NCBI RefSeq assembly: GCF_002875945.1
Contig: NZ_MCZK01000113.1
Coordinates: 1-64,000 of the forward strand
Length of the DNA stretch: 64,000 nt
Reading direction: 5' to 3'
DNA from: Vibrio lentus
GTDB lineage: Bacteria > Pseudomonadota > Gammaproteobacteria > Enterobacterales > Vibrionaceae
The translations under genes were made by a program, and so were the position numbers. Positions 1 to 8,940 of the stretch are shown here, one piece after another. Under the pieces are notes generated by a model. That model ran no database searches. It saw only the letters and a list, made by a program, of their open reading frames with translations, and was not told the origin of the DNA. Within the stretch, counting starts at the first letter, position 1. Every line of letters starts with the position of its first letter.

Positions 1-5
1 TCTAA

Positions 6-518
6 GCGGAGAAGAGCCGCGGGGCTATGTTGGATGACATTCGCCGTGGCGATTGGGTACCAAGATCGGTTCACAAAAATAATCGAGAAATCAGCAGTGC
101 GATTGCAGAACTGGAAAGTGTTCTGAATCGAGACCCAAGTGATGCCGAAGTGGCCAAACACATGGGGCTCAGTTTAGATCAGTACCACAGTGCATTGACC
201 GATATTAACTGCTCAAGATTGGTCGGTATCGAAGATTTAGGCGTCTCAGATGATGTCATTTCTCCGAATGAAGATTCTCAAGACAATACGCCTTTTCAAG
301 GGGTTGCTGATGAGTCATTCCGCCAAGCTTTGATCGATTCGATAAAACAACTTCCGGAAAGAGAAGGCCTCGTGCTTTCACTTTATTACGACGAAGAACT
401 CAATTTAAAAGAGATTGGGGAAGTGTTAGGTGTCAGCGAATCTCGTGTCAGCCAAATACTGAGCCAATCTATGCAGCGTCTACGCACTAAGTTAAGTGCT
501 TGGACACAGAACGACTAA
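6..518 (+). CDS. fliA: RNA polymerase sigma factor FliA (sigma-28), 3' part only
   Basis: Sigma-28 directs RNA polymerase to late flagellar and chemotaxis promoters. What is visible is the C-terminal two thirds: the RGAMLDDIRRGDWVPRSVHK segment typical of the region 2/3 junction, then sigma region 3, then a region 4 helix-turn-helix (LKEIGEVLGVSESRVSQIL) near the C-terminus. About 165 residues are present against roughly 240 for the family, so the N-terminus lies outside the window. Oddly, the reading frame has a TAA at 3-5, and the codons before Arg-Gly-Ala-Met do not give the expected Ile-Arg-Ile-Arg lead-in. Either the first ~17 bases are an assembly-edge artefact or the gene is interrupted here. 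The first ATG in frame (27) is internal to FliA and is not a likely start. The stop is followed 18 bases later by cheY, so the two are co-transcribed. Confidence 0.9.
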   Translation, partial: AEKSRGAMLDDIRRGDWVPRSVHKNNREISSAIAELESVLNRDPSDAEVAKHMGLSLDQYHSALTDINCSRLVGIEDLGVSDDVISPNEDSQDNTPFQGVADESFRQALIDSIKQLPEREGLVLSLYYDEELNLKEIGEVLGVSESRVSQILSQSMQRLRTKLSAWTQND

Positions 519-536
519 CAACACTGGTTTTATTCA

Positions 537-929
537 GTGGAGGCTAATTTGAACAAAAACATGAAAATTCTCATTGTTGACGACTTTTCAACGATGCGCC
601 GAATTGTTAAAAACCTACTACGCGATTTAGGTTTCAACAACACTCAAGAAGCAGACGATGGCTTGACCGCGTTACCAATGCTGAAAAAAGGCGAATTTGA
701 TTTCGTGGTAACCGACTGGAACATGCCTGGTATGCAAGGTATTGACCTGTTAAAACACGTTCGTGCAGACGCAGAACTTAAGCACCTTCCAGTGCTTATG
801 ATCACGGCTGAAGCGAAACGTGAACAGATCATCGAAGCTGCTCAAGCAGGTGTTAATGGTTACATTGTGAAGCCTTTCACAGCGGCAACTCTGAAAGAGA
901 AACTTGATAAGATTTTTGATCGCTTATAA
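537..929 (+). CDS. cheY: Chemotaxis response regulator CheY (CheY-3 type)
   Basis: Single-domain receiver that, when phosphorylated by CheA, binds the flagellar switch FliM and changes motor rotation. Acidic pocket Asp15-Asp16, phospho-acceptor Asp60 (TDWNMPGM), Thr90 and Lys112 (IVKPF) are all present, so it should be active. Its 130 residues match the CheY that controls swimming in Vibrio cholerae, whose usual start gives MEANLNKN. The start is debatable: the GTG at 537 overlaps a strong Shine-Dalgarno GGAGG (539-543) that is better placed for the TTG at 549 (5-nt spacing), and ATG at 561 is a third option. It sits between fliA and cheZ, as in other vibrios. Confidence 0.96.
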   Translation: MEANLNKNMKILIVDDFSTMRRIVKNLLRDLGFNNTQEADDGLTALPMLKKGEFDFVVTDWNMPGMQGIDLLKHVRADAELKHLPVLMITAEAKREQIIEAAQAGVNGYIVKPFTAATLKEKLDKIFDRL

Positions 930-1043
930 GCGTCAATAATAACCTGTTTTTAGGCGCTTCTAGAGAAACACTCACGGTTAAGTGTGTTGTTTACCTCAAT
1001 AGTCGAAGCGTCACAAAGTATGCGGAGTAAGGCCGAACTCAGG

Positions 1044-1775
1044 ATGATTTCATTAGAACAAGCAAAAAAATTAGTAGAGCTGCTTGAAAACGATGAGCAG
1101 CAAGGTGCTGATTCTCTTGTTAGAAGCATTTATGAAGACAATTTTAGTCTTCAAGACAATCCAATGCTTCAAGAAATAGGTAGTCTGACTCGCGACCTCC
1201 ATGACTCTTTGGCTCAATTCAATTTCGATGAACGCATCAGCGTTATCGCAAATGATGAAATCCCTGATGCTAGGGATCGCCTTCAATATGTCATTGATAA
1301 AACGGAAGTTGCAGCAAACAAGACGATGGACGCAGTCGATCGTTGTATGCCAATAGCAGACAACCTACACGAGTGTTTACTTCAAGTAAGGCCTCAATGG
1401 AATGAACTGATGCATGGCCGCATTGAGCTGGCACAATTTAAAGCTTTATGTCACCGCATTGATGGATTACTTGTCCAAGTAGAAGGCGATAGTACTGAAC
1501 TACGTGGACAACTGACTGAAATCTTGATGGCTCAGGATTTCCAAGATTTAACTGGGCAGATCATTAGCAAAGTTATTACCTTGGTAAATGAGGTTGAAGG
1601 ACGCTTGGTGGAGATTCTCACGGTATTCGGTGCGAATCAGATAGAGCCAACTCCAGAAAAAGAGAAGAAAGCATCTATTGCTCCTGAGGGTCCAATCATG
1701 AACCCAGAAGCGCGCGAAGACGCTGTGGCATCTCAAGATGAAGTCGACGATTTGTTATCCAGTCTTGGATTTTAA
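1044..1775 (+). CDS. cheZ: Protein phosphatase CheZ
   Basis: Dephosphorylates CheY-P and so resets the motor signal. The long helical hairpin carries the family core LMAQDFQDLTGQ, containing the Asp and Gln that position water for attack on CheY-P. The extreme C-terminus, SQDEVDDLLSSLGF, is the conserved CheY-binding helix. The start at ATG 1044 gives MISLEQAK and 243 residues, close to the usual size. The frame is open upstream to 984, and ATG 1020 is an alternative with a GGAG just downstream of it rather than upstream. A variable acidic linker of about 40 residues precedes the C-terminal helix. It lies 10 bases upstream of cheA. Confidence 0.95.
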   Translation: MISLEQAKKLVELLENDEQQGADSLVRSIYEDNFSLQDNPMLQEIGSLTRDLHDSLAQFNFDERISVIANDEIPDARDRLQYVIDKTEVAANKTMDAVDRCMPIADNLHECLLQVRPQWNELMHGRIELAQFKALCHRIDGLLVQVEGDSTELRGQLTEILMAQDFQDLTGQIISKVITLVNEVEGRLVEILTVFGANQIEPTPEKEKKASIAPEGPIMNPEAREDAVASQDEVDDLLSSLGF

Positions 1776-1784
1776 AGGTAACGT

Positions 1785-3980
1785 ATGAGCTACGATTTAG
1801 ACGAAGATATTCTTCAGGACTTTTTAGTCGAAGCAGGAGAGATCCTTGAACTCCTATCAGAACAATTGGTAGAGCTTGAGAATAACCCTGACGACAAAGA
1901 CCTATTAAATGCTATTTTCCGTGGTTTCCATACAGTAAAAGGTGGTGCTGGTTTCCTAGCATTGACTGAGCTGGTGGATACTTGTCATGGTGCTGAGAAT
2001 GTGTTCGACATTCTAAGAAACGGCCAACGCAGCGTAACATCAGGCTTGATGGACACGATGCTGCAGGCTCTCGATACAGTTAATGTACAGTTTCGAGCCG
2101 TGCAAGATCAGGAAGCTTTAGTACCCGCTGACCAATCTTTATTGGATGAGCTTCATCGTCTCTGCAAACCAGAGGCTGCTGATGAAGTCGCGCCAATACC
2201 TGCCATCCCTGAACCTATTGTTGCTGTGCCTGAGCCTGTTGTCGAAAGCTCTAGCATCAGTGCATCTTCAGTGGATGATATCTCTGAAGATGAGTTTGAA
2301 CGCCTACTTGATGAACTTCATGGTAAAGGTGGTTCACCAACAGCAGCTTCTGCACCAACACCGCCGCCAGCACCCGCTGCACCCGCTGCACCTCAGCCAG
2401 TTGCTGACAGTGGTGATATTACTGATGACGAATTTGAAAAGTTATTAGATGAACTGCACGGTGCGGGTAATAGTCCGACAGCGGCAAGTTCAACGCCTCC
2501 ACCGCCACCACCTCCTGTTGCTGCTCCAGTTTCGGCGATGTCTGAAGGCGATGACCTGATGACGGACGAAGAGTTTGAGAAGTTACTTGATCAGTTACAT
2601 GGTTCAGGCAATGGCCCGTCGATTGAAGAGCTGGATGCTGCAACTAAGCCTGCTGATGTAACAGCGGCTCCTGTTGCACCTGCAGCACAAGTCACGCCTA
2701 AGCCAGCAACCCCAGCTGTTGCGAAACCTGCTGCTAAAGCTGAACCTAAACCGAATGTTCCCGCTAAGGCTGAAGTTAAAACGCCAGCGAAGAAGCAACA
2801 AGCGGAAGCAACGGTTCGTGTTGATACATCAACTCTCGATACCATCATGAACATGGTGGGTGAGTTGGTATTGGTTCGTAACCGACTGGTAAGTTTAGGC
2901 TTAAACAGCAACGACGAAGAAATGGCGAAAGCTGTCTCGAATTTAGACGTTGTTACCGCAGACCTTCAAGGTGCGGTAATGAAGACTCGTATGCAGCCGA
3001 TCAAGAAAGTTTTTGGTCGTTTCCCACGAGTTGTCCGCGACCTTGCTCGTAGTTTGAAGAAAGACATTGTTCTTGAAATGCGCGGTGAAGAAACGGATCT
3101 TGATAAGAATTTAGTAGAAGCACTTGCCGATCCACTGATTCACTTAGTGAGAAACTCTGTGGACCACGGTATTGAGATGCCTGAAGCTCGTATTGCGGCT
3201 GGCAAATCACAAACAGGTAAAGTGATCCTGTCTGCCTCGCAAGAAGGTGACCATATTGAATTAGCTATCGTTGATGACGGTGGCGGTATGGACCCTGATA
3301 AGCTTCGTGCTATTGCGGTTAAACGTGGCCTGATGGACGAAGACGCAGCGTCTCGCTTATCAAACAAAGAGTGTTTCAATCTTATTTTTGCACCTGGCTT
3401 CTCAAGCAAAGAGCAAATCTCAGATATCTCTGGCCGTGGTGTAGGCATGGACGTTGTGAAAACAGCGATCAATACACTGAATGGCTCGATCGATATCGAT
3501 TCTGAAATGGGTCAAGGCACCAAGATTACGATCAAGGTTCCACTGACACTTGCGATTCTACCAACCTTGATGGTCGGTGTTGCGGGTCACCCATTCGCAT
3601 TGCCATTGGCTTCTGTGAACGAGATTTTCCACTTAGACCTTAGCCGCACTAACGTGGTTGATGGCCAGTTGACTATCATCGTCCGCGATAAATCTATCCC
3701 GTTGTTCTACTTGCAAAATTGGCTTGCACCAAAAGCTGGCATTGTTGAACTACGCAAAGGACATGGCCACGTTGTTATCGTTCAGCTTGGCAGCCAAAGA
3801 GTTGGCTTTGTTGTCGATACGCTGATTGGCCAAGAAGAAGTCGTTATCAAGCCACTTGATAAGTTGTTGCAAGGTACGCCAGGTATGGCAGGTGCGACAA
3901 TTACAAGTGATGGACACATTGCATTGATTCTCGATGTGCCTGACTTGTTGAAGCAGTACGCTGCAGCATCAAGAATTTAA
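1785..3980 (+). CDS. cheA: Chemotaxis histidine kinase CheA
   Basis: Receives signals from chemoreceptor arrays and phosphorylates CheY and CheB. Order: P1 Hpt domain with phospho-acceptor His49 ([13 protein letters not shown]); a long Ala/Pro linker (about residues 125-345); P3 dimerisation helices; P4 ATPase with N box [12 protein letters not shown]1 DDGGGMD and G2 GRGVGMDVV; and a C-terminal P5 CheW-like domain. The linker carries three copies of an [11 protein letters not shown] motif, starting near residues 169, 215 and 262 and about 46 residues apart, in the place of a conventional P2 domain. In vibrios this part of CheA is reported to contact the polar protein ParP, whose gene follows in the same operon. 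No catalytic residue looks missing. Confidence 0.97.
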   Translation: MSYDLDEDILQDFLVEAGEILELLSEQLVELENNPDDKDLLNAIFRGFHTVKGGAGFLALTELVDTCHGAENVFDILRNGQRSVTSGLMDTMLQALDTVNVQFRAVQDQEALVPADQSLLDELHRLCKPEAADEVAPIPAIPEPIVAVPEPVVESSSISASSVDDISEDEFERLLDELHGKGGSPTAASAPTPPPAPAAPAAPQPVADSGDITDDEFEKLLDELHGAGNSPTAASSTPPPPPPPVAAPVSAMSEGDDLMTDEEFEKLLDQLHGSGNGPSIEELDAATKPADVTAAPVAPAAQVTPKPATPAVAKPAAKAEPKPNVPAKAEVKTPAKKQQAEATVRVDTSTLDTIMNMVGELVLVRNRLVSLGLNSNDEEMAKAVSNLDVVTADLQGAVMKTRMQPIKKVFGRFPRVVRDLARSLKKDIVLEMRGEETDLDKNLVEALADPLIHLVRNSVDHGIEMPEARIAAGKSQTGKVILSASQEGDHIELAIVDDGGGMDPDKLRAIAVKRGLMDEDAASRLSNKECFNLIFAPGFSSKEQISDISGRGVGMDVVKTAINTLNGSIDIDSEMGQGTKITIKVPLTLAILPTLMVGVAGHPFALPLASVNEIFHLDLSRTNVVDGQLTIIVRDKSIPLFYLQNWLAPKAGIVELRKGHGHVVIVQLGSQRVGFVVDTLIGQEEVVIKPLDKLLQGTPGMAGATITSDGHIALILDVPDLLKQYAAASRI

Positions 3981-3993
3981 TTTAAGGATAAAT

Positions 3994-5118
3994 ATGGCGA
4001 TTAAAGTATTAGTCGTTGATGATTCGAGCTTTTTCCGCCGTCGCGTAAGCGAGATCATCAACTCAGAGGCTCGCCTAGAAGTCATCGATGTAGCTGTAAA
4101 TGGTAAAGAAGCGGTTGAAAAAGCAAAGAAGCTTAGACCTGACGTCATTACTATGGACATCGAAATGCCAGTCATGGACGGCATTACAGCCGTTCGTGAA
4201 ATTATGGCCGCGTCTCCAACGCCTATTTTGATGTTTTCATCGTTAACGCATGATGGTGCTAGAGCAACATTGGACGCGTTAGATGCCGGAGCTCTGGATT
4301 TCTTACCTAAGAAGTTCGAAGACATCGCTCGAAACCGTGACGATGCGGTCGCTCTGCTTCAACAGCGTGTGATTCAAATTGCCGCTAAGCGCGCGTTCAT
4401 GCGCCGTACACCTGTTGCTCCTCGAGCAACGGCAGCAGCAACTGTGTCAACAGCTTCATCGCTGCGTCAAACCACTTCAGCGGCAACGCCTGCTGCGAAG
4501 CCTGTTGTTGCATCGACTGCAAAATTTAGAGCGTCAGGTAAAAAGTATCAGTTAACTGCCATTGGTACGTCGACTGGCGGTCCTGTTGCACTACAGAAGA
4601 TTTTGACTCGCATTCCAGCTCACTATCCACATCCGATCGTGTTAGTTCAGCACATGCCAGCAACTTTTACCGCTGCATTTGCAAGCCGACTGAATACCTT
4701 GTGTAAGATTGAAGTTCGCGAAGCACAAGACGGAGATGTGTTGAAACCAGGAGTGGCTTACCTTGCTCCCGGTGGTAAACAGATGATGGTTGATGGTCGT
4801 GCAGGGTCTGCTCGCTTACGAATTATCGATGGCGGCGACCGAATGAACTACAAGCCTTGTGTGGATGTCACATTCGGCTCTGCTGCGAAGATTTACGGTG
4901 ACAAAGTCTTGTCTATGATACTGACCGGTATGGGCGCTGATGGTCGAGAAGGTTCACGTATGTTAAAAACTGCGGGCTCGACGATTTGGGCGCAAGACGA
5001 AGATAGCTGTGTTGTATATGGTATGCCTCAAGCTGTAGCAAAAGCTGGCATTTCTACTGAAGACCTACCTCTAGACCGCATCGCGGAAAGGATCTTGGTT
5101 GAAGTTGGCTTAGCTTAG
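3994..5118 (+). CDS. cheB: Chemotaxis methylesterase/glutamine deamidase CheB
   Basis: Removes methyl groups from receptor glutamates and deamidates glutamines, giving adaptation. The N-terminal receiver has Asp9/Asp10 and phospho-site Asp55. A low-complexity Ala/Thr linker (about 140-180) joins it to the esterase domain, whose triad is Ser193 (GTSTGG), His220 (LVQHMP) and Asp316 (GMGADG). Length 374 is slightly longer than enteric CheB because of the linker. The start ATG follows AAGGAT at a good distance. It is 13 bases after cheA, so CheA can supply its phosphate from the same operon. Confidence 0.97.
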   Translation: MAIKVLVVDDSSFFRRRVSEIINSEARLEVIDVAVNGKEAVEKAKKLRPDVITMDIEMPVMDGITAVREIMAASPTPILMFSSLTHDGARATLDALDAGALDFLPKKFEDIARNRDDAVALLQQRVIQIAAKRAFMRRTPVAPRATAAATVSTASSLRQTTSAATPAAKPVVASTAKFRASGKKYQLTAIGTSTGGPVALQKILTRIPAHYPHPIVLVQHMPATFTAAFASRLNTLCKIEVREAQDGDVLKPGVAYLAPGGKQMMVDGRAGSARLRIIDGGDRMNYKPCVDVTFGSAAKIYGDKVLSMILTGMGADGREGSRMLKTAGSTIWAQDEDSCVVYGMPQAVAKAGISTEDLPLDRIAERILVEVGLA

Positions 5119-5128
5119 GTAAATCGAC

Positions 5129-5911
5129 ATGATTGTTTGGAGTGTTGCAAACCAAAAAGGTGGTGTTGGCAAAACAACCACGACAGTGACTTTGGCAGGC
5201 TTACTTGCCTTGAAAGGTCACCGTGTTTTGTTGGTTGATACCGATCCGCATGCATCACTGACCACTTATCTGGGTTACGACTCAGATACGGTGGAGTCGA
5301 GTCTGTTTGATCTGTTTCAGTTACGTGAGTTTACTGCTCAGACGGTAAGACCTTTGACATTGCAAACTGAAGTTGAAGGCATTGATATTATCCCTGCGCA
5401 TATGTCGCTCGCGACATTAGACCGTGTGATGGGTAATCGCAGTGGAATGGGGTTAATTTTAAAGCGTGCGCTTGCCGCTTTGAAAGATGACTATGACTAT
5501 GTGTTGATCGATTGCCCGCCGATTCTTGGCGTGATGATGGTGAATGCATTGGCAGCCAGTGATCGTATCCTGATCCCAGTACAGACTGAGTTTTTAGCAA
5601 TGAAAGGGTTAGAACGCATGATTCGCACTTTGACTATCATGCAAAAATCTCGTAAAACGCCGTTTAAAGTGACAGTAGTACCAACGATGTATGACAAGCG
5701 AACCAAGGCTTCATTACAGACGTTAACTCAACTGAAAGAAGATTATCCTAATCAAGTTTGGACATCTGCTGTCCCTATTGACACTAAGTTTAGAGATGCA
5801 AGCCTAAAGCGCTTACCAGCATCTCATTTTGCATCGGGTAGTCGTGGTGTATTTGCTTACAAACAGTTGCTTATTTATCTCGAAAGGCTGGCGATAAATG
5901 AGCGCGAATAA
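5129..5911 (+). CDS. parC: ParC, ParA-like ATPase positioning chemotaxis arrays
   Basis: A ParA/MinD-family ATPase with a deviant Walker A motif (QKGGVGKTTTT, catalytic Lys15), Walker A' region LLVDTDPH and Walker B LIDCPP. At 260 residues it is the size of Soj-type ParA. There is no ParB partner nearby and no centromere-like repeat, so plasmid or chromosome partition is unlikely. Its position inside the che operon matches VC2061 of V. cholerae, named ParC, which recruits the chemotaxis array to the cell pole and segregates it at division. The start is 10 bases after the cheB stop, and its end overlaps parP by 14 bases, suggesting translational coupling. Confidence 0.93.
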   Translation: MIVWSVANQKGGVGKTTTTVTLAGLLALKGHRVLLVDTDPHASLTTYLGYDSDTVESSLFDLFQLREFTAQTVRPLTLQTEVEGIDIIPAHMSLATLDRVMGNRSGMGLILKRALAALKDDYDYVLIDCPPILGVMMVNALAASDRILIPVQTEFLAMKGLERMIRTLTIMQKSRKTPFKVTVVPTMYDKRTKASLQTLTQLKEDYPNQVWTSAVPIDTKFRDASLKRLPASHFASGSRGVFAYKQLLIYLERLAINERE

Positions 5912-6965
5912 AGAATCAACAATGGCGCGACCAAGTTTATCGAGTGAGCAAGCACTTGATGATTACTTTACTGCGCTGTTAGGCGATGAAGTTCTGGATT
6001 CTGATGAATTTTTTGTTGACGAGTCTAGTGATGACTCATCATCTGCAGAGCCAGAGCCAGAGCCAAAACGTTCAAGTTACTCCACCTACGCCGAGTTGCG
6101 ACAGGCGGAGTTTGAGGTTCCAAACCTTGAGGATGTACAAAAACTGCTGAGCCGCTTAGAAGCGACGAATGTGGTTGATGAACTGAATCTTGATGAGTTA
6201 ATGGATCAAAATACGCAGAAAATTGCCCAACACACAGACATGCAAATGTTTGATGCTGCTGTTGAATCCGTTCAGCTTTCTGTAGAGCCTGAAATTCAAG
6301 ACTGGAATCTCCCTGAGCCTGATTTATCAATGGCTGTTGAGCAAACTATTGAGCCGATAATTGAGTCACCAATAGCTGAAGAGTCACACGTCGAAGATCA
6401 GCAAGACGAAACGAACATTGAAGAACCAGAGATTGAATCGATCAGTGAACCTGAGGTTGAGCTTGAAACTCAATCAGGCGGCATTGAACGGTTTACATCA
6501 TGGGAAAGCACAGCTCGAACAGAAGATTTTCAGGTACTGTATTTTGATGTCAACGGGGTAACTTTCGCGGTTCCTCTTGATGAACTTGGTGGTATTCATC
6601 GCCTTGAAGAGCTCAGCCATTTGATTGGTAAGCCTGCTTGGTATTTAGGTTTGCAAACAAACCGAGAGAGTCAGTTAGATGTTGTCGACACCGCAAAATG
6701 GGTGATGTCTGAGAAACTAACGAATGATGAATACAAAGAAAACTATCAATATATAGTCATGCTTGGAGAAAGCTTGTGGGGGCTTGCCGGCACTGAGCTG
6801 AAAGGCACTGAGCTTCTCAATACAGATAAAGTACGTTGGCGAGAAATGGCAGGGAAACGGCCTTGGCTCGCTGGTATGGTAAAAGAAAAAATGTGTGCTT
6901 TGATTCATGTCGAAGCATTGATCGCCATGCTAAACGCAGGGCTAGATGTAAAAGCATTAAGCTAG
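5898..6965 (+). CDS. parP: ParP, CheW-domain polar array protein
   Basis: 355 residues: an acidic, Glu/Pro-rich disordered N-terminal half (EPEPEPKR, EEPEIESISEPEVELE) and a C-terminal CheW-like domain from about residue 205 (FQVLYFDVNGVTFAVPLDELGGI). In V. cholerae and V. parahaemolyticus the equivalent protein keeps CheA in the polar array and links it to ParC. The chosen ATG at 5898 lies inside the end of parC, preceded by AAGG at about 10 bases; ATG 5922 is an alternative. The C-terminal domain is too divergent to be called a second signalling CheW. Confidence 0.9.
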   Translation: MSANKESTMARPSLSSEQALDDYFTALLGDEVLDSDEFFVDESSDDSSSAEPEPEPKRSSYSTYAELRQAEFEVPNLEDVQKLLSRLEATNVVDELNLDELMDQNTQKIAQHTDMQMFDAAVESVQLSVEPEIQDWNLPEPDLSMAVEQTIEPIIESPIAEESHVEDQQDETNIEEPEIESISEPEVELETQSGGIERFTSWESTARTEDFQVLYFDVNGVTFAVPLDELGGIHRLEELSHLIGKPAWYLGLQTNRESQLDVVDTAKWVMSEKLTNDEYKENYQYIVMLGESLWGLAGTELKGTELLNTDKVRWREMAGKRPWLAGMVKEKMCALIHVEALIAMLNAGLDVKALS

Positions 6966-7037
6966 TAATAAGCATTAGGCTAACAAAAAGCATCAAGTTA
7001 ATAATAGTGGTCGGTAACGACGGCAAGAGGATTAAAT

Positions 7038-7532
7038 ATGTCTCATATGAGTGAAATTGAAGTAAGAAAAGACCCAACTAATGATGAAGTACTTCAATGG
7101 GTGACATTCCAGCTAGAAGAAGAAACTTACGGCATTAATGTTATGCAGGTACGTGAAGTACTTCGCTACAGCGAAATCGCTCCAGTACCAGGTGCTCCAG
7201 ACTACGTTCTAGGTATTATCAACCTACGTGGTAACGTTGTGACTGTTATCGACACTCGCTCTCGCTTTGGTTTGATGCAAGGTGAAATCACAGACAATAC
7301 TCGTATCATCGTTATTGAATCTGAACGTCAAGTTATTGGTATCTTAGTAGATAGCGTTGCTGAAGTGGTTTACCTACGTTCTTCTGAGATTGACACGACT
7401 CCAAGTGTTGGTACTGACGAAAGTGCTAAGTTCATCCAAGGTGTAAGCAACCGTGATGGCAAGCTGCTTATCTTAGTAGATTTAAACAAACTACTAAGCG
7501 AAGACGAATGGGATGAGATGGCTCACCTGTAA
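7038..7532 (+). CDS. cheW: Chemotaxis adaptor CheW
   Basis: Couples chemoreceptors to the CheA P5 domain. The 164 residues hold one CheW domain with the conserved core LGIINLRGNVVTVIDTRSRFGL and a short charged N-terminus. AGAGG stands about 8 bases before the ATG at 7038; ATG 7047 would remove three residues. The 72-base gap from parP contains several repeated AAGCATTA-like words but no clear terminator, so it is probably transcribed with the genes upstream. The stop overlaps the start of the next gene by one base (TAATG). Confidence 0.96.
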   Translation: MSHMSEIEVRKDPTNDEVLQWVTFQLEEETYGINVMQVREVLRYSEIAPVPGAPDYVLGIINLRGNVVTVIDTRSRFGLMQGEITDNTRIIVIESERQVIGILVDSVAEVVYLRSSEIDTTPSVGTDESAKFIQGVSNRDGKLLILVDLNKLLSEDEWDEMAHL

Positions 7533-8041
7533 TGTTTGAAGCGCTTCCTTTGAGTCCTGCAGTGTTAATTGCAGGTGTCGGCGTGTTTACGTTGTTCATC
7601 TTGATTTTGCTTAGCAAAGTAAAAAGAGCTATTCAAAAACAGGTAGACCAATCACGCCTTCAAGTTCGTAACTTGGACAAAGAGCTGCAAAAATCGAGTA
7701 AGCAATTACTTGAGGTTCGCTCTGTTGTTCTTGGTCTTGGTCAAAAAGTGACTGAGCAACAAGATGTGATTAAGCATTTGAATGAGCGTATCGTTGAACT
7801 CGAACACGCTGATACTGATGGTCGTTTGTACACACGAGCGACCAAAATGGTTCAGCTTGGTGCTGGGATCAACGAACTGATTGAAGAATGCGAATTGCCG
7901 AAAGCGGAAGCTGAGCTAATGATGTCTCTGCAGAATAAGCTTGCAGGCAAAGAGAAGATCCCTTCATTAAGAAGTAATCCGTCATCTTTTGACGAACAAC
8001 CCTCTTCTCACGGTCGTAAGCCGCCACCTCGACGTCGTTAA
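7532..8041 (+). CDS. DUF2802 family membrane-anchored coiled-coil protein
   Basis: 169 residues with one N-terminal transmembrane helix (about 8-28, LSPAVLIAGVGVFTLFILILL), then a long charged coiled coil (about 32-95), a segment ending in KAEAELMMSL that resembles a small helix-turn-helix-like fold, and a basic Pro-rich tail (HGRKPPPRRR). It is the last gene of the chemotaxis operon, as in other vibrios and pseudomonads, and is translationally coupled to cheW. The family is of unknown function. From context I infer a role at the membrane linked to arrays or flagella, but nothing in the sequence proves it. Confidence 0.85.
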   Translation: MFEALPLSPAVLIAGVGVFTLFILILLSKVKRAIQKQVDQSRLQVRNLDKELQKSSKQLLEVRSVVLGLGQKVTEQQDVIKHLNERIVELEHADTDGRLYTRATKMVQLGAGINELIEECELPKAEAELMMSLQNKLAGKEKIPSLRSNPSSFDEQPSSHGRKPPPRRR

Positions 8042-8093
8042 ATTGAGCGCTCAATCAGTATTAATAATCAGATGTTTATTATGTACTCCTCTT

Positions 8094-8119
8094 AAAAAGA
8101 AGCTTCGGCTTCTTTTTTT
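8094..8119 (+). terminator. Rho-independent terminator of the chemotaxis operon
   Basis: Stem AAAAAGAAGC (8094-8103) pairs with GCTTCTTTTT (8108-8117) around a TTCG tetraloop, followed by more T. It lies 53 bases after the DUF2802 stop. A perfect 14-bp palindrome ATTGAGCGCTCAAT (8042-8055) lies just before it and has no T-tract. Confidence 0.93.
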
Positions 8120-8265
8120 ATGTCTGTCGATTTATTTATAGAACGATGTTTATAAGTGCTTGTATCTAGGGCAATATCTGCTTCAAGAATAAAAATGTGT
8201 AAATTGTGATGCGGTAGTAACAGTTTCTTACGGAGTTTGTTCCCTCGAAAACGCCTAGTCCTGTT

Positions 8266-8294
8266 TTGTGACCTTATTGGTGTGCTACTATAGC
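8266..8294 (+). promoter_or_regulatory. Probable sigma-70 promoter of the ccm operon
   Basis: TTGTGA (8266-8271) and TATAGC (8289-8294) are separated by 17 bases. Transcription would start near 8301, about 20 bases before the ccmA ATG at 8322. This makes the in-frame GTG at 8268 impossible as a start if the promoter is real, because it would lie inside the -35 box. Confidence 0.6.
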
Positions 8295-8321
8295 CCTCTC
8301 ATTACTCGACTAAATTTACCT

Positions 8322-8939
8322 ATGCTAGAAGTCTCTAATTTAACTGCTATTCGTGACGACAGGGTTCTCTTTGAATCGTTGTCTTTTCAGCTAAAACCAG
8401 GCGAACTGGTTCAAGTTGAAGGTCGTAACGGTACTGGGAAAACGACACTCCTGAGAATCATCACTGGCTTAGGTGACCGTGATGAAGGCTCTATCTCTTG
8501 GGATGGTAGCTCTATTGAGTCGAGTCGAGACATTTATCATCAAAACCTTCTGTTTCTTGGGCACCAAACGGGTGTTAAGCGCGAACTGAGCGCGTATGAA
8601 AACCTTAGTTTTTATCAATCGATTCATAACGCGGATACAACTAAGGAAGAGCTCTATCATGCCCTGACTCAAGTGGGTCTGGCGGGAAGAGAGGATGTAC
8701 TTGCAGGTCAACTTTCTGCAGGTCAGCAACGCCGTGTTGCGTTGGCGCGTCTTTGGTTGAGTAAGCAAATGTTATGGATTTTAGATGAACCACTGACTGC
8801 GATTGATAAGCAGGGCGTGAAAGTTCTGGAATCTCTTTTTTCTCAGCATGCTGATAATGGTGGCATTGTGTTATTGACCACTCACCAAGATATGTTTGCT
8901 GATAGCCCGAAACTAAGAAAAATAAAGTTGGGTGAGTAA
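8322..8939 (+). CDS. ccmA: Heme exporter ATP-binding protein CcmA
   Basis: ATPase of the CcmABCD complex, which releases holo-CcmE for cytochrome c maturation in the periplasm. Walker [16 protein letters not shown] signature [14 protein letters not shown] and Walker B LWILDEP are complete. Starting at ATG 8322 ([12 protein letters not shown]) gives 205 residues, the normal CcmA size. The longer open frame from 8268 runs through the predicted promoter and has no similarity-like sequence. It overlaps or abuts ccmB, and is the first gene of a nine-gene ccm operon. Confidence 0.95.
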   Translation: MLEVSNLTAIRDDRVLFESLSFQLKPGELVQVEGRNGTGKTTLLRIITGLGDRDEGSISWDGSSIESSRDIYHQNLLFLGHQTGVKRELSAYENLSFYQSIHNADTTKEELYHALTQVGLAGREDVLAGQLSAGQQRRVALARLWLSKQMLWILDEPLTAIDKQGVKVLESLFSQHADNGGIVLLTTHQDMFADSPKLRKIKLGE

Positions 8940-8940
8940 T

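Noticed and set aside
2419..2911. Long minus-strand frames across the cheA linker.
   Set aside because: They mirror the Ala/Pro-rich codons of the plus-strand linker, lack ribosome sites and have no recognisable domains.
5129..6965. ParA-like ATPase next to another gene, suggestive of a plasmid or chromosome partition module.
   Set aside because: No ParB and no centromere repeats; the partner has a CheW domain and the pair lies inside the che operon, matching ParC/ParP.
8042..8055. Perfect 14-bp palindrome ATTGAGCGCTCAAT after the DUF2802 stop, similar in half-site to TTGAGCAATTGCTCAA at 19394.
   Set aside because: The half-sites match but spacing differs (0 versus 4), and this one lies downstream of a gene next to a terminator. 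Common regulation is not supported.
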